Positions 30,127 through 38,896 of a stretch of 40,774 nt of DNA are shown here, piece by piece. Made by a program: the position numbers and the translations under genes. This stretch comes from Phocaeicola plebeius (GTDB taxonomy: Bacteria; Bacteroidota; Bacteroidia; Bacteroidales; Bacteroidaceae): positions 1 to 40,774 of the forward strand of contig SFDG01000024.1 of NCBI GenBank assembly GCA_004558305.1, read 5' to 3'. Below the pieces are notes generated by a model, which was given only the letters and a program-made list of their open reading frames with translations, made no database searches and was not told the DNA's origin. Position 1 is the first letter of the stretch. Each line of letters begins with the position of its first letter.

Positions 30127-32034
30127 TCAAAGACCTAATTTTTCGTTGTAGGCTTTCAGCGTGTCCAGCACATTGCAACGTACATGGATGAAGTTCTCGA
30201 TGCCGGCTGCCTTCAAGTCCTCCATGCAAGCCGGAGCACCGGCCACAATGAACATCGCACGGCCGTCCAACGCCTGGAAAGCAGGAACAGCATATTCAGC
30301 ATATTCATCGTCGCTGGAACACAATACGACGATGTCTGCCCCCGCCTTCACGGCTGCCTCCACACCTTCTTCCACACTCTTGAAGCCCAGGTTGTCGATG
30401 ACCTGATAACCGGCGCAAGCCAGGAAATTGCAGGAGAACTGCGCACGAGCCTGACGCATGGCCAGATTGCCGATGGTCAGCATGAACGCTTTCGGACGCT
30501 TGCCCGAACGTTCGGTCTGCAGCCGCAATGCCTCAAAGTCGCTGGCAGCCCGGTCGGCCACCAGTTTATCGAACGGCTTCTCGCAAGCATCGTGATGTCC
30601 GCCGCCACAGCCGCAAGCCGCCACGACCGGTGACTTTCCGTCGGCCATTTCGTTGAAGTTAGGATACTGGTTCGTGCCGAGCAGGATTTCCTTCCGCTTC
30701 GACACCGCCTCATGACGGGCCTTGTTGCTGGCATTGACCGTTGCCTGTACGCTTCCGGCCACTGCCGACTGCAAGAAACCACCTTCGTCTTCCGTCTTCA
30801 GGAAGAGGTCCCAAGCCTGACGGGCTATCGCTACGGTGAGGTTCTCGATGTAGTAGGAACCGCCGGCCGGATCGACGATACGGTCCAGATGCACCTCTTC
30901 CTTCAGCAGCAGCTGCTGGTTGCGGGCGATGCGTTCGGAAAAATCATTGGGTGTCTCATACACCGTGTCGAACGGAGTGACCGTCATGGAGTCCACTCCG
31001 GCAATGGCGGCACTCATGGCTTCGGTCTGCGAACGGAGCAGGTTGACATGAGCATCGAACAGTGTCATGTTGAACGTAGAGGTTACGGCATGCACATTCA
31101 TCTTGCAGGCACAAAGGCAAGTGCCGTCGGGGGCCGTGTTCGGACAGTCTGTACGAGGGCAGCGCGGCTGGTACTGCTTCACGATGTCTGCCCACAGCAT
31201 ACGGGCGGCACGGAACTTGGCCACTTCCATGAAATAGTTCGAGCTGATGCCCAGGTTGAACTTGATTTTCTTGGCCGCCAAGGCAGCCGGCACTCCGGCT
31301 TCCACCAGCAGATTCAGGTATTCGTTTCCCCAGGCCAGCGCATAGCCCAACTCCTGGTAAATGTAAGCGCCCGCGTTGTTCAGGTCGACCGCGTTGACAG
31401 CGATACAACGGAACTTCGGATAAGCCGCCAGCACTTCCACCAGCCGTTTGGCCTGGGCCAGCAGTCGGGTGGTGTCCTTGCCCTTCTCCAGCAGCTTGCT
31501 CAGCGGGTCGAAGTTCACCGACCCCACCAGCCGTTTGGGATCATATCCCTTTTCCTGGAAATACTCCACCAGCATTTCAGCCAGTTCGACGGTATGCCCC
31601 TGGCAAGTGGAAAAATTCAGTTCGATGCAGTCGCAGCAGATATCCTTCAGCAGGGTACGCAGATAATCGGGATGAAGGTCCTTCGCCTTCAGGCGGAACC
31701 CCAGCGAGTCCACACCTTTTCCCAGCAGGTCGAGGGCCTTGGCATTGGCTGCCGCCGGATCTTCCACGCGGATGTCCTGACGAATCCACCACGTATTATG
31801 GTCCTTCTTGTTCCCCCTCAAGTAAGGGAACTGCCCCGGCAACGCTTCCGTTGTCGCCAGCCCCTCCAGGTCCTCCCGCCGGTAGAACGGCTTCACCTTG
31901 AATCCTTCGTTGGTTCTCCACACCAACTTTTTCTCGAAATCGGCTCCTTTCAAGTCGGTCATGATTTTGTCCATCCAGTCCTGGGTCGCCACAGGAGGAA
32001 AGTCAGAAAATAGTATTTCCTTGTTGTCAGCCAT
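30127..32034 (-). CDS. mutA: methylmalonyl-CoA mutase small subunit
   Basis: This 635-residue protein is the non-catalytic partner of MutB, needed for the stable heterodimer. It shares the barrel (QFPYLRGNKKDHNTWWIRQDI near 87-107) and a C-terminal Rossmann domain, but lacks the DxHxxG cobalamin motif, as expected for the small subunit. A cysteine-rich stretch (CPRTDCPNTAPDGTCLCACK, near 300) and a Gly-Cys-His patch (VVAACGCGGGHHDACEK, near 472-488) are visible and look typical of Bacteroidetes MutA. It is the first gene of the operon, with a TATATTTG -7 box 74 bases upstream. Confidence 0.96.
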   Translation of the reverse strand: MADNKEILFSDFPPVATQDWMDKIMTDLKGADFEKKLVWRTNEGFKVKPFYRREDLEGLATTEALPGQFPYLRGNKKDHNTWWIRQDIRVEDPAAANAKALDLLGKGVDSLGFRLKAKDLHPDYLRTLLKDICCDCIELNFSTCQGHTVELAEMLVEYFQEKGYDPKRLVGSVNFDPLSKLLEKGKDTTRLLAQAKRLVEVLAAYPKFRCIAVNAVDLNNAGAYIYQELGYALAWGNEYLNLLVEAGVPAALAAKKIKFNLGISSNYFMEVAKFRAARMLWADIVKQYQPRCPRTDCPNTAPDGTCLCACKMNVHAVTSTFNMTLFDAHVNLLRSQTEAMSAAIAGVDSMTVTPFDTVYETPNDFSERIARNQQLLLKEEVHLDRIVDPAGGSYYIENLTVAIARQAWDLFLKTEDEGGFLQSAVAGSVQATVNASNKARHEAVSKRKEILLGTNQYPNFNEMADGKSPVVAACGCGGGHHDACEKPFDKLVADRAASDFEALRLQTERSGKRPKAFMLTIGNLAMRQARAQFSCNFLACAGYQVIDNLGFKSVEEGVEAAVKAGADIVVLCSSDDEYAEYAVPAFQALDGRAMFIVAGAPACMEDLKAAGIENFIHVRCNVLDTLKAYNEKLGL

Positions 32035-32107
32035 AATGAATAAGTGTTTTTTGTATCATTAGATTATAATTATTTGCTCTCCGCATGTAGGTAGATACAT
32101 GCAAAGG

Positions 32108-32115
32108 CAAATATA
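32108..32115 (-). promoter_or_regulatory. -7 box of mutase operon
   Basis: Minus strand TATATTTG, a full consensus match. It implies a leader of about 70 bases before mutA. No conserved cobalamin riboswitch fold was recognised in that short leader, and no clear -33 box was seen. Confidence 0.45.
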
Positions 32116-32189
32116 CGAATTTCTTGCACAGGACAGCATAAAAGACGAAAAAAAATAGCCTATCAGTTGACCATTTCTGCAAGATTGTC

Positions 32190-32197
32190 TAATTTTG
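32190..32197 (+). promoter_or_regulatory. promoter of the AspT/YidE-like gene
   Basis: TAATTTTG at 32190-32197 with GTTG at 32166-32169 (20-base spacer). This is a full -7 match and three of four bases at -33, and it lies 25 bases before the start codon. Confidence 0.6.
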
Positions 32198-32222
32198 CAG
32201 CATCTTTTAAACAATAATTAAT

Positions 32223-33908
32223 ATGAATTGGCTACAAGATTTATTGACGAATCCAAATTCCATCGCTCACATCGTAGCGTTGTATTCGTTCGTGATTGCA
32301 GCAGGAGTGCTGTTAGGGAAAATCAAGGTCTTCGGCATCTCGCTGGGGGTCACGTTCGTCTTGTTTGTAGGCATCTTGATGGGACATCTGGGCTTTACCG
32401 GTAGTGTTTCCACGCTGACCTTCATCCAAGACTTCGGGTTAATTTTGTTTGTGTTCTGTATCGGCCTTCAGGTAGGTCCGTCCTTTTTCTCCTCCTTCAA
32501 GAAAGGAGGCGTGCGGCTGAACCTGCTGGCGGTCGGCATTGTGGCACTCAATGTCACAGTGGCACTGGTGATTTACTATGCCCTGCAGGGCCGTATCGAG
32601 CTGCCGATGATTGTCGGTATCCTGTGCGGTGCGGTCACCAACACGCCGGGTCTGGGTGCTGCCAACGAGGCATTGTCACAGATCGGCTACTCCGGTCCGC
32701 AGATTGCCATGGGATATGCCTGTGCCTATCCGCTGGGTGTCGTGGGCATCATCCTTTCACTGATTCTGGTGCGCCTCATCTGCCGGGTCAACCTGGACAA
32801 GGAGACCGAGGAAATCGAGCAGCAGGAAGCTGCCAATCCGCACCTCATTCCTCACAATGTGCCCCTGATGGTACAGAACGCTGCCTTGTGCGGCAAGAAG
32901 CTCAGCCAGCTGCAGACATTTCTGGGACGTGACTTCGTCTGCTCACGCATGTTGCGCGACGGCAAAATCCATATCCCCAACGGCGAAACGACCCTCCAGC
33001 TGGGCGATGTCGTCAACGTAGTCTGCGCACAGGACGATGCAGAGGCCATTTCCGCCTTCATCGGTCCGAAATACGAAGAAGTAATCGACTGGGACAACGA
33101 GAGCAAGCAGGCCAAGGCCCTGGTGTCCCGCCGCATCCTGGTCACCCAGCCAGCCATCAACGGAAAGACCTTGGGCCAGTTGCATTTCAGCAGCATGTAC
33201 GGTGTCAATGTGACCCGTGTGAACCGCTCGGGTATGGACCTGTTCGCTGCCCGCCAGCTGAAGCTGCAGGTCGGCGACCGCGTCATGCTCGTCGGACCTC
33301 AGGACTGCATCGAACGTGTGGCAGACCTGTTGGGTAACCAGCTGAAGCGTCTGGACCACCCGAACATCGTGACCATCTTCGTGGGTATCTTCGTCGGTAT
33401 CCTGTTCGGCAGTCTGCCCATTGCCATTCCGGGTATGCCTACTCCGGTCAAGCTGGGTCTGGCAGGCGGTCCGCTGATTATCGCGATTCTGATCGGCCGT
33501 TTCGGCTACAAGTTCAAGCTGGTGACCTATACGACCATGAGTGCGAACCTGATGCTGCGCGAAGTGGGTCTGGCCCTCTTCCTGGCGAGTGTCGGCATCA
33601 AGGCAGGCGGCAACTTCTGGCAGACGGTGGTCGGTGGAGACGGTCTGCTGTATGTAGGTGTCGGTTTCCTGATTACCCTTATCCCGTTGCTGATTATCGG
33701 TATTTTGGGTCGCTTGCGCTATAAAGTCAACTACTTCACATTGATGGGTCTGGTGGCCGGTAGTACGACCGACCCTCCTGCCCTGGCTTATTCCAACCAG
33801 CTGGCAGGTAACGATGCACCGGCTGTAGGCTACTCCACGGTTTATCCGTTGGCCATGTTCCTGCGTATTCTGACCGCCCAGCTGCTGATTCTGCTGCTGG
33901 CGGCTTAA
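32223..33908 (+). CDS. AspT/YidE-type antiporter with RCK-C domains
   Basis: This 561-residue membrane protein is built from two similar hydrophobic halves (about 10-185 and 385-560) typical of the aspartate:alanine antiporter/YidE-YbjL duplication family. Each half contains the GA/GS-TN/TD-PG/PA signature: GAVTNTPGLGAANEAL and GSTTDPPALAYSNQLAG. Between them lie two TrkA-C (RCK-C) regulatory domains, about 205-290 and 300-370. AspT exchanges aspartate and alanine, but most homologues have unknown substrates; dicarboxylate or succinate export has been considered for relatives. It is a single gene with its own promoter and a strong terminator, divergent from mutA. Confidence 0.9.
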   Translation: MNWLQDLLTNPNSIAHIVALYSFVIAAGVLLGKIKVFGISLGVTFVLFVGILMGHLGFTGSVSTLTFIQDFGLILFVFCIGLQVGPSFFSSFKKGGVRLNLLAVGIVALNVTVALVIYYALQGRIELPMIVGILCGAVTNTPGLGAANEALSQIGYSGPQIAMGYACAYPLGVVGIILSLILVRLICRVNLDKETEEIEQQEAANPHLIPHNVPLMVQNAALCGKKLSQLQTFLGRDFVCSRMLRDGKIHIPNGETTLQLGDVVNVVCAQDDAEAISAFIGPKYEEVIDWDNESKQAKALVSRRILVTQPAINGKTLGQLHFSSMYGVNVTRVNRSGMDLFAARQLKLQVGDRVMLVGPQDCIERVADLLGNQLKRLDHPNIVTIFVGIFVGILFGSLPIAIPGMPTPVKLGLAGGPLIIAILIGRFGYKFKLVTYTTMSANLMLREVGLALFLASVGIKAGGNFWQTVVGGDGLLYVGVGFLITLIPLLIIGILGRLRYKVNYFTLMGLVAGSTTDPPALAYSNQLAGNDAPAVGYSTVYPLAMFLRILTAQLLILLLAA

Positions 33909-33918
33909 AAGAGAATAT

Positions 33919-33980
33919 CAGCGAAGAATCTGAATGCGCCTGCGGGCACTTTACAGATTCTTCGCTGTTTTTTTATTTTT
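33919..33980 (+). terminator. Rho-independent terminator of the antiporter gene
   Basis: CAGCGAAGAATCTG (33919-33932) pairs exactly with CAGATTCTTCGCTG (33954-33967) across a 21-base loop, followed by TTTTTTTATTTTT. The T tract overlaps the stop codon of the convergent GH2 gene, and the stem can also end GH2 transcription from the other side. Confidence 0.9.
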
Positions 33981-36381
33981 CCAGCCTCATCCGCTGTCGT
34001 ACCGGCTTGAAGTCATCGCTCTCCACCGTGAGCGTCACCTCTGCCGCCGTATGCCCTGCCCGGAGAATCACCCAGGCAGCCCCATGGAAGAGCTTGCGTT
34101 CGGTCGTTGCATGCAGTTCGTCCGATACGATATTCCCGTTGTCCACGGCCACAATCCGTGCATCTCCTTCCACCGAGAAGCGAAGCTGACTGTCTGCAAA
34201 AGGAGTACGCCGTCCCTTACTGTCAACAGCATAGACGCGCACATGCTGCAAATCCATCCCGTCTGCCTTCCAAATGTCCGTATCGGGTACCACCACCAGC
34301 CTGCGAGGCTCTCCTACCGTTTCGATGCGATGGCGAGCCACCACCTTTCCGTCGGTACGTGCCACTGCCTCCAGCCATCCCGGTGCATAGCAGATGCTGT
34401 CCCATTTCAGTTTGTTGCGGTCGCGGCCGGTTCCGTTTTTCTTCACCCCTAAGCTCCTGCCGTTCAGCAGCAGTTCCACTTCATCCGCATTGGTGTAGGT
34501 ATAGAGCGACAGCACCTCGTCCTTCTTCCGGTTCCAATGCTCGCTCATACGGGCCGTACCGATCTGCACATCGTTCCACATCAGCTCCGTATCGCTGTCA
34601 ATCACGCCGATATGCACCACCGGCTCGCTGCTGAACATACTCTTCAGCAAGTAAGCGATGGGCTTCGGCTGCAGCGACATATCGAACGATCCTTGTGCCC
34701 AACCTTTGGCGGGCCATCCGCCGCTCTCGCCCAGGTAGTCGATTTGCCCCCAATAGGCCAGTCCGATGACTTTGTCCAAATCCATTTCGAAGAAATTCGG
34801 CCCCATGTTGCTGGTATTGGCCTCACTCTGATAGAACATCATGTGCGGAAAGCGGCGACCGTCGCCTGGGAAATACATATAGCGATAGTTATAGGCGGCA
34901 ATATCCGTTTCGTGCACCAGCGGAGCCGGCAGCGAATCCGTGGCCAGGCTGCGTCCGCGCGGATGCATGGCGACTGTCACCAAGCGGGTGGAATCGTACC
35001 GCTTCAGCAGTTCACGCTGCATCCGGTAGGGCGTCACTCCCCAGTCGGCATGAGGCAGGTTCCAATAGGTCTGCAGCTCGTTGCCCAAGCTCCAGAACAC
35101 GACGGAAGGATGGTTACGGTCGCGCTTGATGAACTCCGGGATGTCGCGTTGCCACAGCAGCGCCCACGGTGCACGGCCGCCACAATACTGGTCCAGCCAC
35201 TTGTCGTACAGTTCGTCCACCACCAGTATGCCGTATTCATCGCACAGGTCCATGAACTGTTCGCTGTAGGGATTGTGCGAAGTACGGATATGGTTGACCC
35301 CGAATTCTTTCAGCAGACGGATGCGCTTCTCGATGGCTTTCGGGTAGGCTGCAGCCCCCAATGCCCCCAAGGTATGATGGTTGGCGATTCCTTTCAGCAG
35401 CACCTTTTTCCCATTCAGCTTCAGCCCGAACTGCGGGGAGAACTCCAGGCTACGGATGCCGAAACGCTGGCAGACTTGGTCGGCCACCTCACCGTTCTCG
35501 TGCCACACGGTGACTTGGGCGGTATAAAGACAGGGGTGCTCGCAATCCCACAGCGACGGATGTTCCAGCCGTACATCCTTCAACCGGTATTCACACGTAC
35601 GCATCCTACGGTCGAAAGGCAGTTCTTCCACCTGGCGGACGACCTCATGACCGGCTGCATCCGTGATGAGGAGTTCGGTTTTCAGCGTCGCCTGCTGGGT
35701 GAAACAAGCCATTTCCACCTGCACACTGACCGTCGCTTCCTGCTCGGACACGTGCGGAGTCGTAACATACACCGGATGACGCATCAGATACAACTGCGGA
35801 TCGGTCACAATCAGGTTCACGTTGCGGAACAGTCCGCCTCCCGTGTACCAGCGCGAATTCTGCGGTTCACGGGTGTCTGCCTTCACCGCCAGTACGTTAG
35901 GCTCACCGTACTTCAGCCGTCTGGTCACATCGATTTCGAATCCCACATACCCGTAGTCCGTCCCCCCGATACGTTCTCCGTTCAGGTAGACATCGCCTAC
36001 ATACATGATGCCCTCGAAATCGAGCACTACCCGCCGGTCCTTCCATGCCTCGTCGGGCACGAATGTCTTTCGATACCAGCCGATTCCCATCTCCTTGAAG
36101 CCACGGCTGCTCAACCGGCTCCGCACATTGGCGCCGATGTCGCTGTTGTCGGGACGCTCGTCGGCCGTGGGCGGCACCCAGTCCTGTTCTATCTGGAAGT
36201 CGTGGGGAACATCCACGACCCGCCACTGGCTGTCATCGTATTGAGATTGTTCCGCCTGCGGCACATCTCCCCTGAAGAAGCGCCATCCCTCATTGAAATT
36301 CACGTAGTCTCTTCCGGTTGCGGAAGCTGTGGCTGTCCCCATGGCCATCACCAGGAGCAGTCCTGCAAATAGTTTTTTCAT
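33973..36381 (-). CDS. GH2 family beta-galactosidase-like enzyme
   Basis: This 802-residue secreted enzyme has a signal peptide (MKKLFAGLLLVMAMGTATASA). Domain order is a sugar-binding jelly roll (about 25-205), an Ig-like domain (210-310) and a TIM barrel (315-610) with GVNHIRTSHNPY (361-372), acid/base Glu435 in FWSLGNE and nucleophile Glu520 in FYQSEANTS. A DUF4982-like and a further Ig-like domain (about 620-800) follow. Both catalytic glutamates are present. Family members with this layout act on beta-galactosides, or on beta-glucuronides or mannosides, so substrate is open. It follows the MBOAT gene on the same strand after 102 bases; TTACTTTG at 36418-36411 is a near -7 box. Confidence 0.93.
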   Translation of the reverse strand: MKKLFAGLLLVMAMGTATASATGRDYVNFNEGWRFFRGDVPQAEQSQYDDSQWRVVDVPHDFQIEQDWVPPTADERPDNSDIGANVRSRLSSRGFKEMGIGWYRKTFVPDEAWKDRRVVLDFEGIMYVGDVYLNGERIGGTDYGYVGFEIDVTRRLKYGEPNVLAVKADTREPQNSRWYTGGGLFRNVNLIVTDPQLYLMRHPVYVTTPHVSEQEATVSVQVEMACFTQQATLKTELLITDAAGHEVVRQVEELPFDRRMRTCEYRLKDVRLEHPSLWDCEHPCLYTAQVTVWHENGEVADQVCQRFGIRSLEFSPQFGLKLNGKKVLLKGIANHHTLGALGAAAYPKAIEKRIRLLKEFGVNHIRTSHNPYSEQFMDLCDEYGILVVDELYDKWLDQYCGGRAPWALLWQRDIPEFIKRDRNHPSVVFWSLGNELQTYWNLPHADWGVTPYRMQRELLKRYDSTRLVTVAMHPRGRSLATDSLPAPLVHETDIAAYNYRYMYFPGDGRRFPHMMFYQSEANTSNMGPNFFEMDLDKVIGLAYWGQIDYLGESGGWPAKGWAQGSFDMSLQPKPIAYLLKSMFSSEPVVHIGVIDSDTELMWNDVQIGTARMSEHWNRKKDEVLSLYTYTNADEVELLLNGRSLGVKKNGTGRDRNKLKWDSICYAPGWLEAVARTDGKVVARHRIETVGEPRRLVVVPDTDIWKADGMDLQHVRVYAVDSKGRRTPFADSQLRFSVEGDARIVAVDNGNIVSDELHATTERKLFHGAAWVILRAGHTAAEVTLTVESDDFKPVRQRMRLEK

Positions 36382-36483
36382 GGTCTGATAACATAGGATA
36401 TTTTCTAAGGCAAAGTAACCGAATTTCCGCCACTAATACCCCGAAGAAATATCCTTTTTCATGGAATATCATACAGGCGGGGG

Positions 36484-37950
36484 TCAGAACTGGAAATAGA
36501 TGAAGGGCTGGATGTCGCTGCTCTTCACCTGAATCACTACGTAAATCACCACCAGCAGGAGAAAAGCCTGCACCGGCAGGGGACAACGGGCCACGATGCG
36601 GCTGCCCACCTCCTGCCAGCGGTCGGGACAGGCATGCAGCAGATAGCCCGCCGCCATCAGGGCAAAGACCTGCCAATAGCCGGTGGCCAGTTGGGCAAAC
36701 AGCTCCGGATGGAAAGCGGTCAGGATTTGCCGGAGCATGGTCAGGGAGGCCTCGAAGGTGGCATTCCGGAAGAAAATCCAGCAGAAGCAGACAAAGTGGA
36801 AGGTCAGGACGACAGCCCCCGCCCGCCTCCATCCCCGGCTGTAGTAGTCCTTCGGACGGTGGAGCCGGGCACGAAGCCCCTTGTGGACGGCCAGGGCCAC
36901 GCCATGCAGCCCTCCCCATACGACGAAATTCAGCGACGCTCCGTGCCACAGTCCCCCCAAGAGCATGGTGACAATCAGGTTCAGGTACGTGCAGAACTTC
37001 CCTTTCCGGTTGCCTCCCAGCGAGATATACAGGTAGTCGCGCAGCCACGAGGAGAGCGAGATGTGCCACCGCCGCCAGAACTCCGTCACACTGGCCGACT
37101 GATAGGGAGAGCGGAAGTTGTCGGGGAAATGGAAGCCCAGCAGGAGGGCGATGCCGATGGCCATGTCGCTGTAGCCCGAGAAGTCGCAATAAATCTGGAG
37201 TGCATATCCATACACCCCCATCAGGTTCTCCAGACCGGAATAGAGGGCCGGATTGTCGAAGACGCGCTCCACAAAGTTCACGCTGATATAGTCGGAGATG
37301 ACGGCTTTCTTGAAAAGGCCGCTGACCAGGAAGAACACGCCCCGCCCGAACATGGCCTCCGTCACCATCAAGGGACGGCGTATCTGCGGCAGGAAGTCGC
37401 GGGCACGCACGATGGGACCGGCCACCAGCTGGGGAAAGAACGAGACATAGAACGCATAGTCGAGCAGGCTGTGCAAGGGCTGCAGCTGCCGGCGATAGAC
37501 ATCGAGGGTATAGCTGAGCGACTGGAAGGTGAAGAACGAGATGCCCACGGGCAGGAAGATATCCAGCGGATGGAACGTGCCGCCCCACAACGGGCTCAGC
37601 CATTGGCAGAACAGGTTGGTGTACTTGAAGTAGCAGAGCAGTCCCAGGTTGACGCACAGGCTCACACCCACCAGCAGCTTCCGCTGCCGCTTTCCCTCCG
37701 TGCGCTCCATGCGCCGGGCCAGGAAGTAGTCGCTCAGCGTCACCACCAGCAGCAGAAAGAAATACCAGCCGCTGCTTTTATAGTAGAAATAGTAGGAAAA
37801 CGCCGTCACGAACAGCAGCCGGGCGGATGTGCGATGGCGCAACAGGCAGTAGAGGGCACTGAAGCCCAAAAACAGGAACAGGAACACGCCTGAACTGAAG
37901 ATCATCGGCTGGTGCGGATCGTAGGACAGCACCTCTCCTATCTTATTCAT
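36484..37950 (-). CDS. MBOAT family O-acyltransferase (AlgI-like)
   Basis: This 488-residue polytopic membrane protein has about ten hydrophobic segments. MBOAT/AlgI signatures are SYTLDVYRRQ, PQLVAGPIVRA, YCDFSGYSDMAIG (254-266), FWRRWHISLSSWLRDYLYI (291-309) and the catalytic-histidine segment GLWHGASLNFVVWGGLHG (His336 and His349). Such proteins move acyl groups, usually acetyl, across the membrane onto a polysaccharide or other surface acceptor, working with SGNH proteins that complete the transfer. The ATG at 37950 overlaps the preceding SGNH gene by eight bases. An in-frame upstream extension is an artefact of that overlap. Confidence 0.93.
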   Translation of the reverse strand: MNKIGEVLSYDPHQPMIFSSGVFLFLFLGFSALYCLLRHRTSARLLFVTAFSYYFYYKSSGWYFFLLLVVTLSDYFLARRMERTEGKRQRKLLVGVSLCVNLGLLCYFKYTNLFCQWLSPLWGGTFHPLDIFLPVGISFFTFQSLSYTLDVYRRQLQPLHSLLDYAFYVSFFPQLVAGPIVRARDFLPQIRRPLMVTEAMFGRGVFFLVSGLFKKAVISDYISVNFVERVFDNPALYSGLENLMGVYGYALQIYCDFSGYSDMAIGIALLLGFHFPDNFRSPYQSASVTEFWRRWHISLSSWLRDYLYISLGGNRKGKFCTYLNLIVTMLLGGLWHGASLNFVVWGGLHGVALAVHKGLRARLHRPKDYYSRGWRRAGAVVLTFHFVCFCWIFFRNATFEASLTMLRQILTAFHPELFAQLATGYWQVFALMAAGYLLHACPDRWQEVGSRIVARCPLPVQAFLLLVVIYVVIQVKSSDIQPFIYFQF

Positions 37951-38896
37951 TTCCAGAGACCACATACTGATTATATGCTTTAATGAATGCTTCGTGAAAC
38001 AAAAGGGCCTGCATCCGGTATCCCTCGTGGGTGAAATGGATGCGGTCGCGCTGAAAATAATTCCCGGCCACCCAGTTGCGGCAGGCACTTTTCGCACCGC
38101 CCACAATGTCATAGAGGTTCCACACGGCCAGTCCGTGGCGGGCCGCATAGTCGAGTTCGGTGGCTACCACCCGCGGAGTGCGCGGATTCACCACCTTGCC
38201 CTTGCGCCCGCCCCGCACATAGGCACCAGGAGGGGTGGTGAGCAGGAAGCAGACACCGGGACAGGTCTGACGCAGCCGGTTGACCAGCCCGTCCAGCTGC
38301 CGACGATGCTCTTCGGGCGAGTAGCGGTAGGCGTGCGCCTCGTTGGTGCCAAACGACAGGATGACCAGGTCGGGGTGCAAATCGGCCACCTGCTGCAGGC
38401 GTTCGGGGGTTGAAAACGAGCCGCAGGTGGCCCCGTTCACACCCAGGATATGGTAGACCAGTCCGGCCTTGCCGGATTCTACCGCCAGGCCGCTGGTGCG
38501 GTAGCTGACGGGAACCGGTTCCACGGCCTCGGCCCCGAAGTCTTCCTCGAGGCAGCAGCGCATGGTATAGGGCAACACATGGCCACGGATGTGCGAGTCG
38601 CCGATGTGGACGATACGCAGCGGACGGACGGGGTTCGCCAGCTGCCCGAAGAAGTCCGCCAGCGAGCCGGTCGGATCGTCGAGACGGTTCTCTTGCACAT
38701 CGCGGAAGGCGGGCGGACAGGCCGGCTCCACCGGCACCAGCTGCAGCAGACGCTGTATCTCGCGCGAAGGGAAGACCGGTCCAGAATGCCAGTCGGCCGC
38801 CGCCTGCCGGGGCAGGGCATCCTGGGCAACGGCTCGCAGGCTTCCTCCCCACACCAACAGGAGGAGCCCTGTCCAGAGATTACGGCAATGCTTCAT
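37943..38896 (-). CDS. SGNH/GDSL hydrolase-like protein 1
   Basis: This 317-residue exported protein has a signal peptide (MKHCRNLWTGLLLLVWGGSLRAVA). SGNH blocks are complete: IVHIGDSHIRGH with nucleophile Ser101, a Gly in the LGVNGAT region, SFGTNEAH with Asn185, and DRIHFTHEGY with Asp284 and His287. In MBOAT systems, periplasmic SGNH proteins (AlgJ/AlgX, PatB-like) accept the acyl group and hand it to the glycan; an esterase is the alternative. Its start overlaps the end of the second SGNH gene by 17 bases and its stop overlaps the MBOAT start by eight. Confidence 0.9.
   Translation of the reverse strand: MKHCRNLWTGLLLLVWGGSLRAVAQDALPRQAAADWHSGPVFPSREIQRLLQLVPVEPACPPAFRDVQENRLDDPTGSLADFFGQLANPVRPLRIVHIGDSHIRGHVLPYTMRCCLEEDFGAEAVEPVPVSYRTSGLAVESGKAGLVYHILGVNGATCGSFSTPERLQQVADLHPDLVILSFGTNEAHAYRYSPEEHRRQLDGLVNRLRQTCPGVCFLLTTPPGAYVRGGRKGKVVNPRTPRVVATELDYAARHGLAVWNLYDIVGGAKSACRNWVAGNYFQRDRIHFTHEGYRMQALLFHEAFIKAYNQYVVSGNE

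Noticed and set aside
32040..32222. possible cobalamin riboswitch upstream of mutA
   Set aside because: The leader after the -7 box is only about 70 bases, too short for a B12 aptamer, and no B12-box-like sequence was seen.
36290..37657. long minus-strand frame of 455 codons over the MBOAT gene
   Set aside because: High-GC shadow of the MBOAT gene in another frame; Ala/Arg/Pro-rich and lacking motifs, while the true frame has all MBOAT signatures.
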